Assembly: GCA_051650965.1 (NCBI GenBank)
Contig: JBOFRL010000003.1
Location: 1 to 12,845 of the forward strand
DNA length: 12,845 nt
Direction of reading: 5' to 3'
Source: Enterovibrio sp051650965
GTDB lineage: Bacteria > Pseudomonadota > Gammaproteobacteria > Enterobacterales > Vibrionaceae
Shown here: piece by piece, positions 1-6,049 of the stretch
Position numbering within the stretch: position 1 is the first letter of the stretch
How the letters are laid out: each line of letters begins with the position of its first letter
The notes under the pieces: model-generated
Seen by the model: the letters and a program-made list of their open reading frames with translations, nothing else
What the model was told of the DNA's origin: nothing
Databases searched by the model: none
Made by a program: the position numbers and the translations under genes

Positions 1-129
1 GAGTTTATGAAGCAAGATGTGACGGCTTACATGAAATATTACAACTTGGAGCGGCTGCATTCTGCTAATGACGATCTGTCTCCGGTAGAGTTTGAGAATT
101 CTCAAGTAAAAGTGTCCAGTTTGAGTTGA
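1..129 (+). CDS. IS3-family transposase (OrfB/integrase), C-terminal part
   Basis: Forty-two codons are open from the first base to TGA at 127-129. They contain YYNLERLHSAN followed by LSPVEFE, the hallmark tail of the DDE integrase (rve) domain in IS3-family OrfB proteins. It would catalyse strand transfer of the element. The catalytic core lies upstream of the window, so I cannot say whether the full gene is intact. The stop lies about 8 bp from the proposed IS end, which is usual for this family. Confidence 0.8.
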   Translation, partial: EFMKQDVTAYMKYYNLERLHSANDDLSPVEFENSQVKVSSLS

Positions 130-137
130 CCAGTACA
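1..137 (+). mobile_element. Right end of an IS3-family insertion sequence (left part outside the window)
   Basis: The first 129 bases encode the C-terminus of an IS3-type integrase. The bases directly after it, on the complementary strand, read TGTACTGGTCAACTC, then AAACTGGACAC. They begin with TG and have the look of an IS3-group terminal inverted repeat. I place the end near 137. The opposite end is outside the window, so the repeat and any target-site duplication cannot be checked here. Confidence 0.7.
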
Positions 138-156
138 CCCTGCTAATAGAAGAGTA

Positions 157-672
157 ATGCTGCGAAATGGGCGCCAAATCGTTCTCTCATTAGACAAAAG
201 TAACCCCGATCCTTGGAGCGCAAATAGTGGCCTCTTAGGAAAAATAGAGACCTCATTCATTTGCATGAAAGAAGGCCTTCCAGCAGAAAAATTCGCTTTA
301 GTTAATTACAGAAGCGATACAGGTGAGCGTGTTAAAGTTCTCACGGAAAAAGAAATGGAGCCGCCAGAAACAACAGAAACAGGGATCCGTTATCAGCTAG
401 ATGTACAAAAATTCCCTTGTAATGTCAAAGAGTTTAAAGCAATAGAAGGAGCGCAGCATAAAACAGAAAAAGTAGTTAGTGAAATTTTACCAACAAACGT
501 GAGTGCTGAATGTCCCACTGTATATGATCGTCCTCGCCCTTTTTTTAAAGTTACAAAAAATAAAAAGCATTGTGATCTAGTTATGACAACATGCGCTATT
601 CAAAAAAATAAGGCAGGCGCTGTATCAAAGCACACACATACACATATAACTTTTTCTTACAAGCCTAAATAA
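157..672 (+). CDS. Hypothetical AT-rich protein, probably N-terminally truncated by the IS3 element
   Basis: The frame encodes 171 residues and I do not recognise it. It is hydrophilic and rich in Lys, Glu and Thr, with no signal peptide or membrane segment. It ends in a His/Thr-rich stretch (SKHTHTHITF, about residues 157-166) before a basic tail. The reading frame stays open upstream as far as the transposase stop at 127, so the natural start may have been removed when the IS inserted. The ATG at 157 has only a purine-rich GAAGAG two bases before it, too close for a good ribosome binding site. Base composition is clearly more AT-rich than xanP or the dehydrogenase, which suggests foreign origin. 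It could be the C-terminal part of an effector or of another accessory protein. No function can be assigned. Confidence 0.5.
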   Translation: MLRNGRQIVLSLDKSNPDPWSANSGLLGKIETSFICMKEGLPAEKFALVNYRSDTGERVKVLTEKEMEPPETTETGIRYQLDVQKFPCNVKEFKAIEGAQHKTEKVVSEILPTNVSAECPTVYDRPRPFFKVTKNKKHCDLVMTTCAIQKNKAGAVSKHTHTHITFSYKPK

Positions 673-815
673 ATTAACGTATTGAAAATAAAGACTCTGT
701 TGAAATTGTAAATAATTATGCACAACCTTATTGATACCCACAAATAGCCGCACAACAATAATTAGTAAGGCGGTTTGCTTATGTAAAAAGTAAACTTATT
801 TCTAAAGCGGTTATA

Positions 816-846
816 AAATAAGAAGCCCCCTATTGGCTTCTTATTT
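816..846. terminator. Bidirectional hairpin terminator between 157-672 and xanP
   Basis: A perfect 12-bp stem, AAATAAGAAGCC (816-827) with its complement (835-846), encloses a 7-nt loop. The outer stem is A/T-rich, so each strand ends in a U-rich arm. It sits about 60 bp beyond the xanP stop and about 145 bp beyond the upstream frame, and separates two convergent genes. Confidence 0.7.
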
Positions 847-907
847 GTGATGAGATTTTTACAGTGTAAGTTGTAACAAAATGCAGCCTCTTACCCAAGC
901 CTAGCTG

Positions 908-2302
908 TTACACTTCCTTCTGCGCAGCTAGCTCACTCCTGTTTTCATCAACGCCAATTTCTGGCAACAATAAGTTGAGCAAAATCGCCGTTATTCCGCC
1001 GGCGGCAATGCCCGATGAGAACAGGCTTTTAACTAGCTCAGGCATAAACTGCAAGATCTCCGGCTTTTGCGCAATGCCAAGTCCCATCGAAAATGACAGC
1101 GCCATGATCAAAATCGCGCGTCGGTCGAGCTCTGCTCGCGCAATAATGCGCACGCCGGCGGCTGCGATAGTGCCAAACATCACGATCGTCGCGCCTCCAA
1201 GCACAGGCTCTGGGATCATCTGGACGAAACTTGCGACGCCCGGAAACAGTCCTAAGATGATAAGCATTCCTGCGATAAAGTAGCCCACATAACGGCTAGC
1301 AACGCCGGTGAGCAAAATCACGCCATTGTTTTGGCTAAATGTCGAATTCGGGAAGCTGTTGAAAAGCGCGGCCAAAGCAGAGTTGATGCCGTCAGCCAGC
1401 ACGCCACCTTTAATGCGTTTCATGTACAGTGGGCCTTTCACCGGCTCGCCAGACACTTCTGAGGTCGCCGTAATGTCGCCAATCGCTTCAAGCGCTGTGA
1501 TCAAGAAGATCAGCACCAGCGGAACAAACAGGCTCCAGTCAAAACTAAGGCCATACTGCATCGGGATTGGCAATGCAATCCACGCAGTTGGCGCCGCGAC
1601 GTCGGTTTTAAGCATTCCCAAAAAGTAAGCCAGCACGTAGCCGGTCAACATCGCAACCACAATCGAGGCGATGCGGATGTACGGGTTGCGCGCGCGGTTG
1701 AGCAGCACAATCACAAAAAGCACGGTGCCTGCTAAAGCGAGTTTGTCTAAGCTACCAAAACTGCCGTCAGCGATGGCCACATAGCCGCCGCCCATCGACA
1801 CCAAGCCAACTTGCACGAGCGTCAGGCCGATCAACGTGACCACAATGCCCGACACCAGCGGCGTGATGATTTTTTTTGCGAGACGCAGCACGCGCGACAA
1901 TAAAATTTCGGCAAAAGAAGCGAATAAAATGGTGCCAAAAATCGCCGCCATCATGAACTCTATGCTGGCGCCACCGGATTTTAACGCAAGGCCGGCGCTG
2001 ATGATCGGTCCTAAAAAGTTAAAACTGGTCCCTTGGATAGACAACAAGCCGGAGCCTATCGGGCCGATGGTGTGAATTTGAATTAAAGATGAAAGCCCAG
2101 ACGCGAGCAGCGACATGCTGATAATGGTGTTGGTCTGCTCTGCGGGCACGCCGAGCGCTTGGCAAATGATGAGCGACGGGGTGATCACCGCAACAAACAT
2201 CGCGAGCAGGTGCTGCAGCGCGGCAAATAGCGTTTGCGGCAACGGCGGGCGATCATGCAGCTGATAAATGAGATCGCTTTTACGTGAAACTGATTGTGTC
2301 AT
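908..2302 (-). CDS. xanP: Xanthine:proton symporter XanP (NCS2 family)
   Basis: Inner-membrane permease of 464 residues, close to the usual 463-466 of XanP/XanQ. It imports xanthine with protons for purine salvage. It matches enterobacterial XanP through most of its length. The N-terminal RPPLPQTLFA is followed by QHLLAMF with the conserved His31. Downstream are the polar residues known to line the XanQ binding site: Glu272 and Asp276 (ALEAIGD), Asp304 (VLADG), and Gln324/Asn325 at the start of the NCS2 signature (QNNGVILLTGVASR). Hydrophobic stretches account for the 12-14 helices of this fold. The start is supported by AAGG at 2310-2313, seven bases upstream of the ATG. The gene is monocistronic. 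A PurR-type operator and promoter lie about 140-160 bp upstream, and a terminator follows the stop. The call of xanthine rather than uracil or uric acid rests on similarity to XanP; other NCS2 purine substrates are possible. Confidence 0.93.
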   Translation of the reverse strand: MTQSVSRKSDLIYQLHDRPPLPQTLFAALQHLLAMFVAVITPSLIICQALGVPAEQTNTIISMSLLASGLSSLIQIHTIGPIGSGLLSIQGTSFNFLGPIISAGLALKSGGASIEFMMAAIFGTILFASFAEILLSRVLRLAKKIITPLVSGIVVTLIGLTLVQVGLVSMGGGYVAIADGSFGSLDKLALAGTVLFVIVLLNRARNPYIRIASIVVAMLTGYVLAYFLGMLKTDVAAPTAWIALPIPMQYGLSFDWSLFVPLVLIFLITALEAIGDITATSEVSGEPVKGPLYMKRIKGGVLADGINSALAALFNSFPNSTFSQNNGVILLTGVASRYVGYFIAGMLIILGLFPGVASFVQMIPEPVLGGATIVMFGTIAAAGVRIIARAELDRRAILIMALSFSMGLGIAQKPEILQFMPELVKSLFSSGIAAGGITAILLNLLLPEIGVDENRSELAAQKEV

Positions 2303-2433
2303 AACAAAACCTTAATAATTTAAGCACCTTACGCACGCTGAATGGGTGTTTAAGGTGGAGCATGAGTATTTCTCTGTGATTGCTGTTAATCAGACTCTGC
2401 TACTGAAAAAAGAAAGTTTGCATTACATGCAAG
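2303..2433 (-). promoter_or_regulatory. Long 5' leader of xanP with alternative pairings
   Basis: From the predicted start site near 2433 to the ATG there are about 130 nt of transcribed leader. It contains a short hairpin (TTGCAT-GTA-ATGCAA near its 5' end) and a 7-bp helix CACCTTA/TAAGGTG (2351-2357 with 2324-2330). The CCTTAA in the left arm (2350-2355) is also complementary to TTAAGG around the Shine-Dalgarno (2310-2315), so two mutually exclusive folds are possible. I do not recognise a named riboswitch. Confidence 0.35.
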
Positions 2434-2439
2434 TGCGCG

Positions 2440-2467
2440 AGTATAAAGATTTTTTACAAGAACGCAA
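2440..2467 (-). promoter_or_regulatory. Predicted sigma-70 promoter of xanP
   Basis: On the minus strand TTGCGT (2467-2462) is followed by a 16-bp spacer and a near-perfect -10 TATACT (2445-2440). The -35 is modest. The start site would be near 2433. The promoter overlaps the PurR-type box, as expected for a repressible purine gene. Confidence 0.6.
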
Positions 2468-2477
2468 ACGTTTGCTA
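2462..2477 (-). promoter_or_regulatory. PurR-type operator over the xanP -35 box
   Basis: The minus strand reads TAGCAAACGTTTGCGT. It matches 10 of the 11 fixed positions of the known PurR consensus ANGCAANCGNTTNCNT and contains the perfect 12-bp palindrome GCAAACGTTTGC (2464-2475) with the central CG that PurR needs. Bound PurR-hypoxanthine or PurR-guanine would cover the -35 and repress. Gene function and site position agree. Confidence 0.7.
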
Positions 2478-2667
2478 ATTTAAAAAGCATTTTACCAACA
2501 CTTTGTTATTACGACGCAAAATGACGCACAGCGCATAAAATCACGGCGGAAAAGATTTTTTCGCATTAAATAAGAGAAAGAGAAATTTTTTAAGGTTAAG
2601 GTTTTTACAAAGAAGATCTGCTGGTGTGCGAAGTTAAAAGCTGTAAAAAAGGACTTTTGCGCAGATA

Positions 2668-2799
2668 AAAAAAGAGCCTCATATTCTGAGGCTCTTTTTT
2701 CATTGTAATGATAAATCATTACAATTTTGATTGTTGCTTATCTTGTTCTGCAAAACAATTTAAGCGCGTTAGGAAAACATTACCAAGCGAATTCTAACG
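2668..2799 (-). ncRNA. Candidate intergenic small RNA (about 130 nt)
   Basis: This stretch has no convincing gene but has all the parts of an independent transcript on the minus strand. There is a promoter at 2834-2806, a 6-bp stem (CGTTAG/CTAACG, 2799-2794 with 2772-2767) and an 11-bp inverted repeat with a minimal loop (2702-2725). It ends in a strong intrinsic terminator. The short frames inside have no start signals worth calling. It does not match any small RNA that I can recall. It could instead be the leftover leader of a lost gene. Confidence 0.4.
2674..2700. terminator. Strong intrinsic terminator
   Basis: GAGCCTCA (2674-2681) and TGAGGCTC (2687-2694) form a perfect 8-bp stem around a 5-nt loop. 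It is flanked by A-runs on the left and T-runs on the right, so it works on either strand. No protein gene ends nearby. On the minus strand it closes the candidate small RNA. Confidence 0.8.
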
Positions 2800-2805
2800 T
2801 CGCGA

Positions 2806-2834
2806 ATCTTATTCTATTTCAGTATGCTGTGCAA
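2806..2834 (-). promoter_or_regulatory. Predicted promoter of the candidate small RNA
   Basis: On the minus strand TTGCAC (2834-2829) lies 17 bp from TAAGAT (2811-2806). Both hexamers are good sigma-70 matches with ideal spacing. The start site would be near 2799. Confidence 0.5.
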
Positions 2835-2850
2835 GCTTTTTTTGCACAGC
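2826..2850. promoter_or_regulatory. 9-bp inverted repeat overlapping the -35 box, possible operator
   Basis: GCTGTGCAA (2826-2834) is repeated in inverted orientation as TTGCACAGC (2842-2850) with a 7-nt spacer. It has no T-tail, so a terminator is unlikely. One arm contains the -35 of the promoter above, a position typical of a dimeric regulator's site. No regulator is identified. Confidence 0.35.
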
Positions 2851-2919
2851 AACAAATAATCTCACACGGCAAGATCATTATAAATAGATTGAACTTTTGG
2901 CCAAAGTGATGTTCAGATC

Positions 2920-4044
2920 GTCAATTAACGAATCACTTGTTGGTTGCCGCGATGAGCCAAACTTTTTTGTAACACTTTGCTTCCATTTCTGATCCGCGTA
3001 TCGAACGCTGCAAAAAGCACAATTTGCTCGATATTCTATTTTTGGCAATAAGCGCGGTGATGTCCGGAAGCGAAGGTTGGGAGGATATCAAGGATTTCGG
3101 CCACATTAAGCTCGATTGGCTACGCCAATATCGCCCTTTTGAGGCAGGATCCCACGCCACGACACCATTGCACGGGTGATTTGTCGCTTAAAGCCCGCTG
3201 AAATTGAAAAGGCATTTCAAGCGTGGATTTCCTCGCTAATTGCAGAAACCGGCTGCGATGTAATTGCGATTGACGGCAAAAATGCGCTGCATACGGGCAG
3301 CGCGTGGAGCTGCCAGCACAAATTGGTGCTTTGGCAAGTGGCCGTCGACAATAAAACGAATGAAATCAAAGCAATACCTGAGTTGCTGACTTTGCTGGAG
3401 ATAAAAAATAGCATCATCACGCTGGACGCGATGGGGTGTCAACACGACATCGCCTTGCAGATCGTCAAACAAAAAGCCGATTACATTTTTGCGCTCAAGG
3501 GAAATCATTCAGGTTTGCAAAAGGAGCTTGCGGCGTGGTGGCATAAATGCACGCGTGAAGGGCTATCGGACGAGACATATTCCACGCACAGCGAAACTTA
3601 TTTGGGCCATGGGCGAATAGAAACAAGGACGTTCCAGCAGCTGCTGATCGAAAAAAGCTGGCTCGCCCAACAATATGAATGGAGTGGCCTTAAAAGCGTC
3701 ATTCAAGTGACCTCGACATCGACCGGCACCGATAGCATTGAAACCCGCTGGTATATGAGCTCGCAGGGCTTGAACGCACAGCAAGCCTTGCATTGCGTGC
3801 GCAGCCACTGGCAGGTTGAGAGTATGCATTGGCTGCTGGACATGACTTTTCGCGAGGACGAATCGCGGATCCGCAGAGAAAACGGCGCGCTGGCCTTTAA
3901 TGTGATGCGAAAAATAGCCATGGCCTTGTTTAAACAAGATGAAACCAAAAAAGCCAGCATGAAAGCCAAACGTAACATGGCCGCGCTGGATGACGGCTAT
4001 AGCTCAACCCTTTTAGAATCTTGAATTAAAATGCGTTAGCCGTG
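2920..4044 (+). mobile_element. ISAs1-family insertion sequence, degenerate
   Basis: The element is defined by the ISAs1 transposase pseudogene at 2952-4024. The right end is placed near 4044 because the bases after the stop (ATTAAAATGCGTTAGCC, then GTG) look like the right end of other ISAs1 elements as I remember them. A weakly matching left sequence (TTAACGAATCAC) lies at about 2925-2936. The ends are approximate and no clear target duplication is visible. Confidence 0.6.
2952..4024 (+). pseudogene. ISAs1-family transposase, inactivated by a nonsense codon and a frameshift
   Basis: The gene can be read from ATG at 2952 as MSQTFL, then a stop TAA at 2970-2972 where Glu (GAA) is expected, then HFASISDPRIERC and the conserved FLAISAVMSGSEGWEDI region. 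At about 3147-3148 one base is missing, probably a G from GGG. The frame then moves to the one that continues through IPRHDTIARVICRLKP to the end. The 3176-4024 part keeps the DDE core: Asp in AIDGKNAL, Asp in ITLDAMG and Glu in the WQVESMHWLL region. Joined across both lesions the protein is about 357 residues, the normal size. The remaining open frame lacks the N-terminal domain and should not give an active enzyme. Confidence 0.85.
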
Positions 4045-4079
4045 AAATAATCTGAACTCTGAGTAAAAATTTTGAACTA

Positions 4080-4141
4080 ATGGCCCCGCTCGTGATCAGA
4101 TCTTTTGATAAAAAAGAAACCTGATCACCCAGAGGGGCCAT
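4080..4141 (+). promoter_or_regulatory. Hairpin that covers the transposase ribosome binding site
   Basis: ATGGCCCC (4080-4087) pairs with GGGGCCAT (4134-4141), and TGATCAG (4093-4099) pairs with CTGATCA (4121-4127), with a small unpaired region between the two helices. The right arm contains the Shine-Dalgarno GAGGGG and the first bases of the start codon at 4140. Any transcript entering from outside would fold and hide the start, a known way to keep transposases silent. Confidence 0.55.
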
Positions 4142-5026
4142 GCACAAATTAGTGGAATTGTTTTGCGATCTTGATGATTTTTGTGCAATTTTTCTGCCTG
4201 AATGGGAAAAAACTCAGCTCACCGACGGCGTGCGCAAGCGTCAACGCGCCGGACGCATGACTATCAGTGAAGTAATGACCATCATCGTACTTTTCCACTC
4301 GTCCAACCACCGTGATTTCAAAAACTATTACACCGGCTGTTTGGCGCGTTTTTATAAATCAGATTTCCCCGATTTGCTCAGCTATAACCGTTTCATTAAA
4401 GTAATGGCGGCTGCGGTAGTACCACTGTGTAGCTACTTTGCCCGCCTAAAAGATAATCCAACTGGTATCGAATTTATTGATCCAACAAGCATAAAAGTCT
4501 GCCATAACTTGCGAATTAATCGCCACAAAACCTTTACAGGACTCGCGCGTAGAGGCAAAGGGACCATAGGTTGGTTCTACGGTTCAAACTGCATTTGAAT
4601 GCTAATCATCAAGGCGGCATTGTCGAAGCGAGGTTGACGCCAGCTGATGTTCACGACACAAAACCTGTGAATGAAATGGTGCGCAGCGGCATGGATAAAC
4701 TCTATGGTGACAAAGGCTATATCAGTCAAGTGCTTAGCAATGAGCTGCTCAAGCAAGGCGTGACGCTTGTGACAAACGTACGTAACAACATGAAAGCAAA
4801 GGCAATGTCTTTGTGGAATAAAGCGATGCAGCAAGGTGTTTCATTATAGAAACCATCAACGATCAGCTAAAAAAATATCTCGCAACTAGAGCACTCCAGA
4901 CACCGCAGCGTGCATGGCTTCATGCTCAATATGGTGGCGGGCCTTATCGCCTACCAATTGAAAGATGATAAACCACAACTGAATATTGCCCACGCGGAGT
5001 TTGCTATTGCAGTTATGGCCGCTTAA
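4140..5026 (+). pseudogene. IS982-family transposase, inactivated by three indels
   Basis: The protein starts MHKLVELFCDLDDFC and carries the IS982 hallmarks: Asp in EFIDPTSIKVC, KTFTGLARRGKGT, GWFYG, Asp in KLYGDKGY, and Glu in LEHSRHRSVHGF. These are spread over three frames. A T is missing at 4583-4584 (GGTTC for GGTTTC, giving WFYGSN instead of WFYGFKLHL). One base is missing near 4836-4838 (QQGVSL-stop instead of QQG-x-FIIETIND). An extra A sits in the A7 run at 4869-4875 (QLKN-ISQLEH). After the last shift it reads on to GLIAYQLKDDKPQLNI and stops at 5024-5026. Repaired, the length (about 295 residues) and the DDE residues are normal for the family. Confidence 0.88.
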
Positions 5027-5050
5027 GCCGAATTCGGCTTCTATTTACTT
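5025..5050 (+). terminator. Palindrome at the IS982 3' end, possible weak terminator
   Basis: AAGCCGAATTCGGCTT (5025-5040) is a perfect 16-bp palindrome that overlaps the transposase stop and is followed by a T-rich stretch. It could form a 6-bp stem with a short loop and stop transcription from the element into the kinase gene. It may equally be part of the IS end. Confidence 0.35.
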
Positions 5051-5065
5051 TTAAGCTTAAAGATT

Positions 5066-5719
5066 ATGAGTTTTCCTAAAAATGTAGAGTCAAAAATTAA
5101 TCCATCTAAAACGGCTAGCAATGAATCACCAATTAACGACAAACAACGTTCTGCAGGTATAAGACGTGTAACTAATGTGATGGATTTCCCCTCACTTCAT
5201 ATGAGTGATTTAGTCAAATTCGGTAAAGGGGTGTATAGAATTAAAGATAATGGAAATTATATAGTAAAAATACTTTCTAATTTTGTGACTACAGGAGAGG
5301 AAGAGGTGGAATGCTTTAATAAGGTTCATGGTATGAATTCGGCGAGAATAATAGATATAGAATCAAGCAGTAAAGCAATTATTATGAAATATCTAAATGG
5401 CAAAACCATAGATAAATTAACCCGTCACGAAATTCCAGAAAATTTGATGCAAAAATTAATTGATTGCCTTAGCGATTTGAGAGGTAAAGGAATTTATCAT
5501 GAAGATTTAGAGCTGCATAACTTCATTTATAACAAAGACACTAATAAAGTTAGCGCAATAGATATTACGAATGCTTTAGGTAAACCAAATAAATTAAGTG
5601 AGGAGCAATTGAATAGCTATGTGTGTCATTTTTTAGGGAAAGTTAGAGATTTCTGCGCAAGAAAAACAGGGGTAGCTCCTATTATTCCAAATTCAATATT
5701 TGCTACAGATATGACGTAA
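5066..5719 (+). CDS. Minimal protein kinase, resembling type III effector kinases (OspG/NleH/HopBF1 type)
   Basis: This is a 217-residue protein. About 45 Ser/Asn/Lys-rich residues with no hydrophobic signal are followed by a compact kinase-like core. A short glycine loop FGKGVY (52-57) leads to the likely beta-3 Lys68 in YIVKIL, with candidate alpha-C glutamates at 78-82. The catalytic loop is HEDLELHN (145-152), giving Asp147 and Asn152, and the metal-binding Asp166 lies in AIDIT in place of DFG. There is little C-lobe after that, and no activation segment or APE motif is visible. This reduced plan is known from secreted bacterial kinases such as OspG (196 residues) and HopBF1. The disordered N-terminus would suit type III secretion. 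The gene is AT-rich, stands alone behind two dead ISs and has only a weak AAAG before the ATG. Kinase-like fold is likely. The effector role is an inference, and an antibiotic or small-molecule kinase is possible. Confidence 0.65.
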   Translation: MSFPKNVESKINPSKTASNESPINDKQRSAGIRRVTNVMDFPSLHMSDLVKFGKGVYRIKDNGNYIVKILSNFVTTGEEEVECFNKVHGMNSARIIDIESSSKAIIMKYLNGKTIDKLTRHEIPENLMQKLIDCLSDLRGKGIYHEDLELHNFIYNKDTNKVSAIDITNALGKPNKLSEEQLNSYVCHFLGKVRDFCARKTGVAPIIPNSIFATDMT

Positions 5720-5809
5720 GCGTCTAGTTAGCAGCAATAAAAGAATGCTTTGCAACGCGTCACTTTGTTTAAAATGAGAAAATGTATTCTCAGTACAATA
5801 TTTTTGGGG

Positions 5810-5826
5810 ATGTTCAGCCTGAACAT
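5810..5826. repeat. 17-bp palindrome, copy 1: candidate parS site downstream of parB
   Basis: ATGTTCAGCCTGAACAT is a perfect palindrome of 8-bp arms around one central base. It occurs in this window only here and, as its exact reverse complement, at 6299-6315 inside parB. It is unlike the chromosomal parS consensus (TGTTTCACGTGAAACA) but has the same build. parS sites of type Ia systems usually lie beyond parB, as this one does. Confidence 0.6.
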
Positions 5827-5987
5827 GACAAAATTTTTCAGCTTCCTATCTGGGAATAAAATGACGATTCCTTTATGTGACTGGGTTTTGCCGTTGCGTC
5901 AGATGACAAATATGGACTCGTGGCAAAAATTGCTTGCCAACGATCATTTCATTATTCCCTACGATTAACAGCTTTGCGATGTCATAA

Positions 5988-6017
5988 AAAATCCCCAAAA
6001 CACAGTTTGAGGATTTT
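5988..6017 (-). terminator. Terminator of the parAB operon
   Basis: AAAATCCCCAAA (5988-5999) pairs with TTTGAGGATTTT (6006-6017), with one C/A mismatch and a 6-nt loop. Read on the minus strand, it is followed by a T-run. It begins about 30 bp beyond the parB stop. The surrounding 330-bp gap (5720-6049) otherwise holds only palindrome copy 1 and no gene I can support. Confidence 0.7.
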
Positions 6018-6049
6018 GGTTTTATTGGCCGCAATGGAACAGGCTAAAG

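Larger units (their letters stand above)
4070..5045 (+). mobile_element. IS982-family insertion sequence, degenerate
   Basis: The element is defined by the IS982 transposase pseudogene at 4140-5026, with a hairpin directly in front of it (4080-4141) and a palindrome at its 3' end (5025-5040). I could not find a convincing pair of terminal inverted repeats or a target duplication, so both ends are approximate. It lies almost directly next to the ISAs1 copy, forming a small IS graveyard. Confidence 0.55.

Noticed and set aside
975..2075. Plus-strand frames of 79-106 codons across xanP.
   Set aside because: They are shadows of the well-conserved xanP gene on the other strand. The same holds for the many opposite-frame stretches across parA, parB, the dehydrogenase and the SDR gene.
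2319..2483. Open frame of about 54 codons on the plus strand in the xanP leader, with protein-like composition and a possible GTG start at 2346.
   Set aside because: No ribosome binding site, and it overlaps the xanP promoter, the PurR box and the leader, which explain the sequence better. A remnant of a gene cannot be fully excluded.
2492..2719. 75-codon minus-strand frame.
   Set aside because: It runs through the strong terminator hairpin at 2674-2700 and starts within the 11-bp inverted repeat. Lys/Phe-rich translation of AT-rich DNA.
5025..5040. AAGCCGAATTCGGCTT, which resembles the EcoRI-flanked junction of TA-cloning vectors.
   Set aside because: It overlaps the natural stop of the IS982 transposase and no other vector sequence is present. 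Coincidence or an IS-end palindrome is more likely than contamination.
5750..5968. 72-codon plus-strand frame beginning with TTG; its last 35 codons look somewhat protein-like.
   Set aside because: No ribosome binding site, weak start codon, and the palindrome copy 1 lies inside it. At most a short gene remnant.
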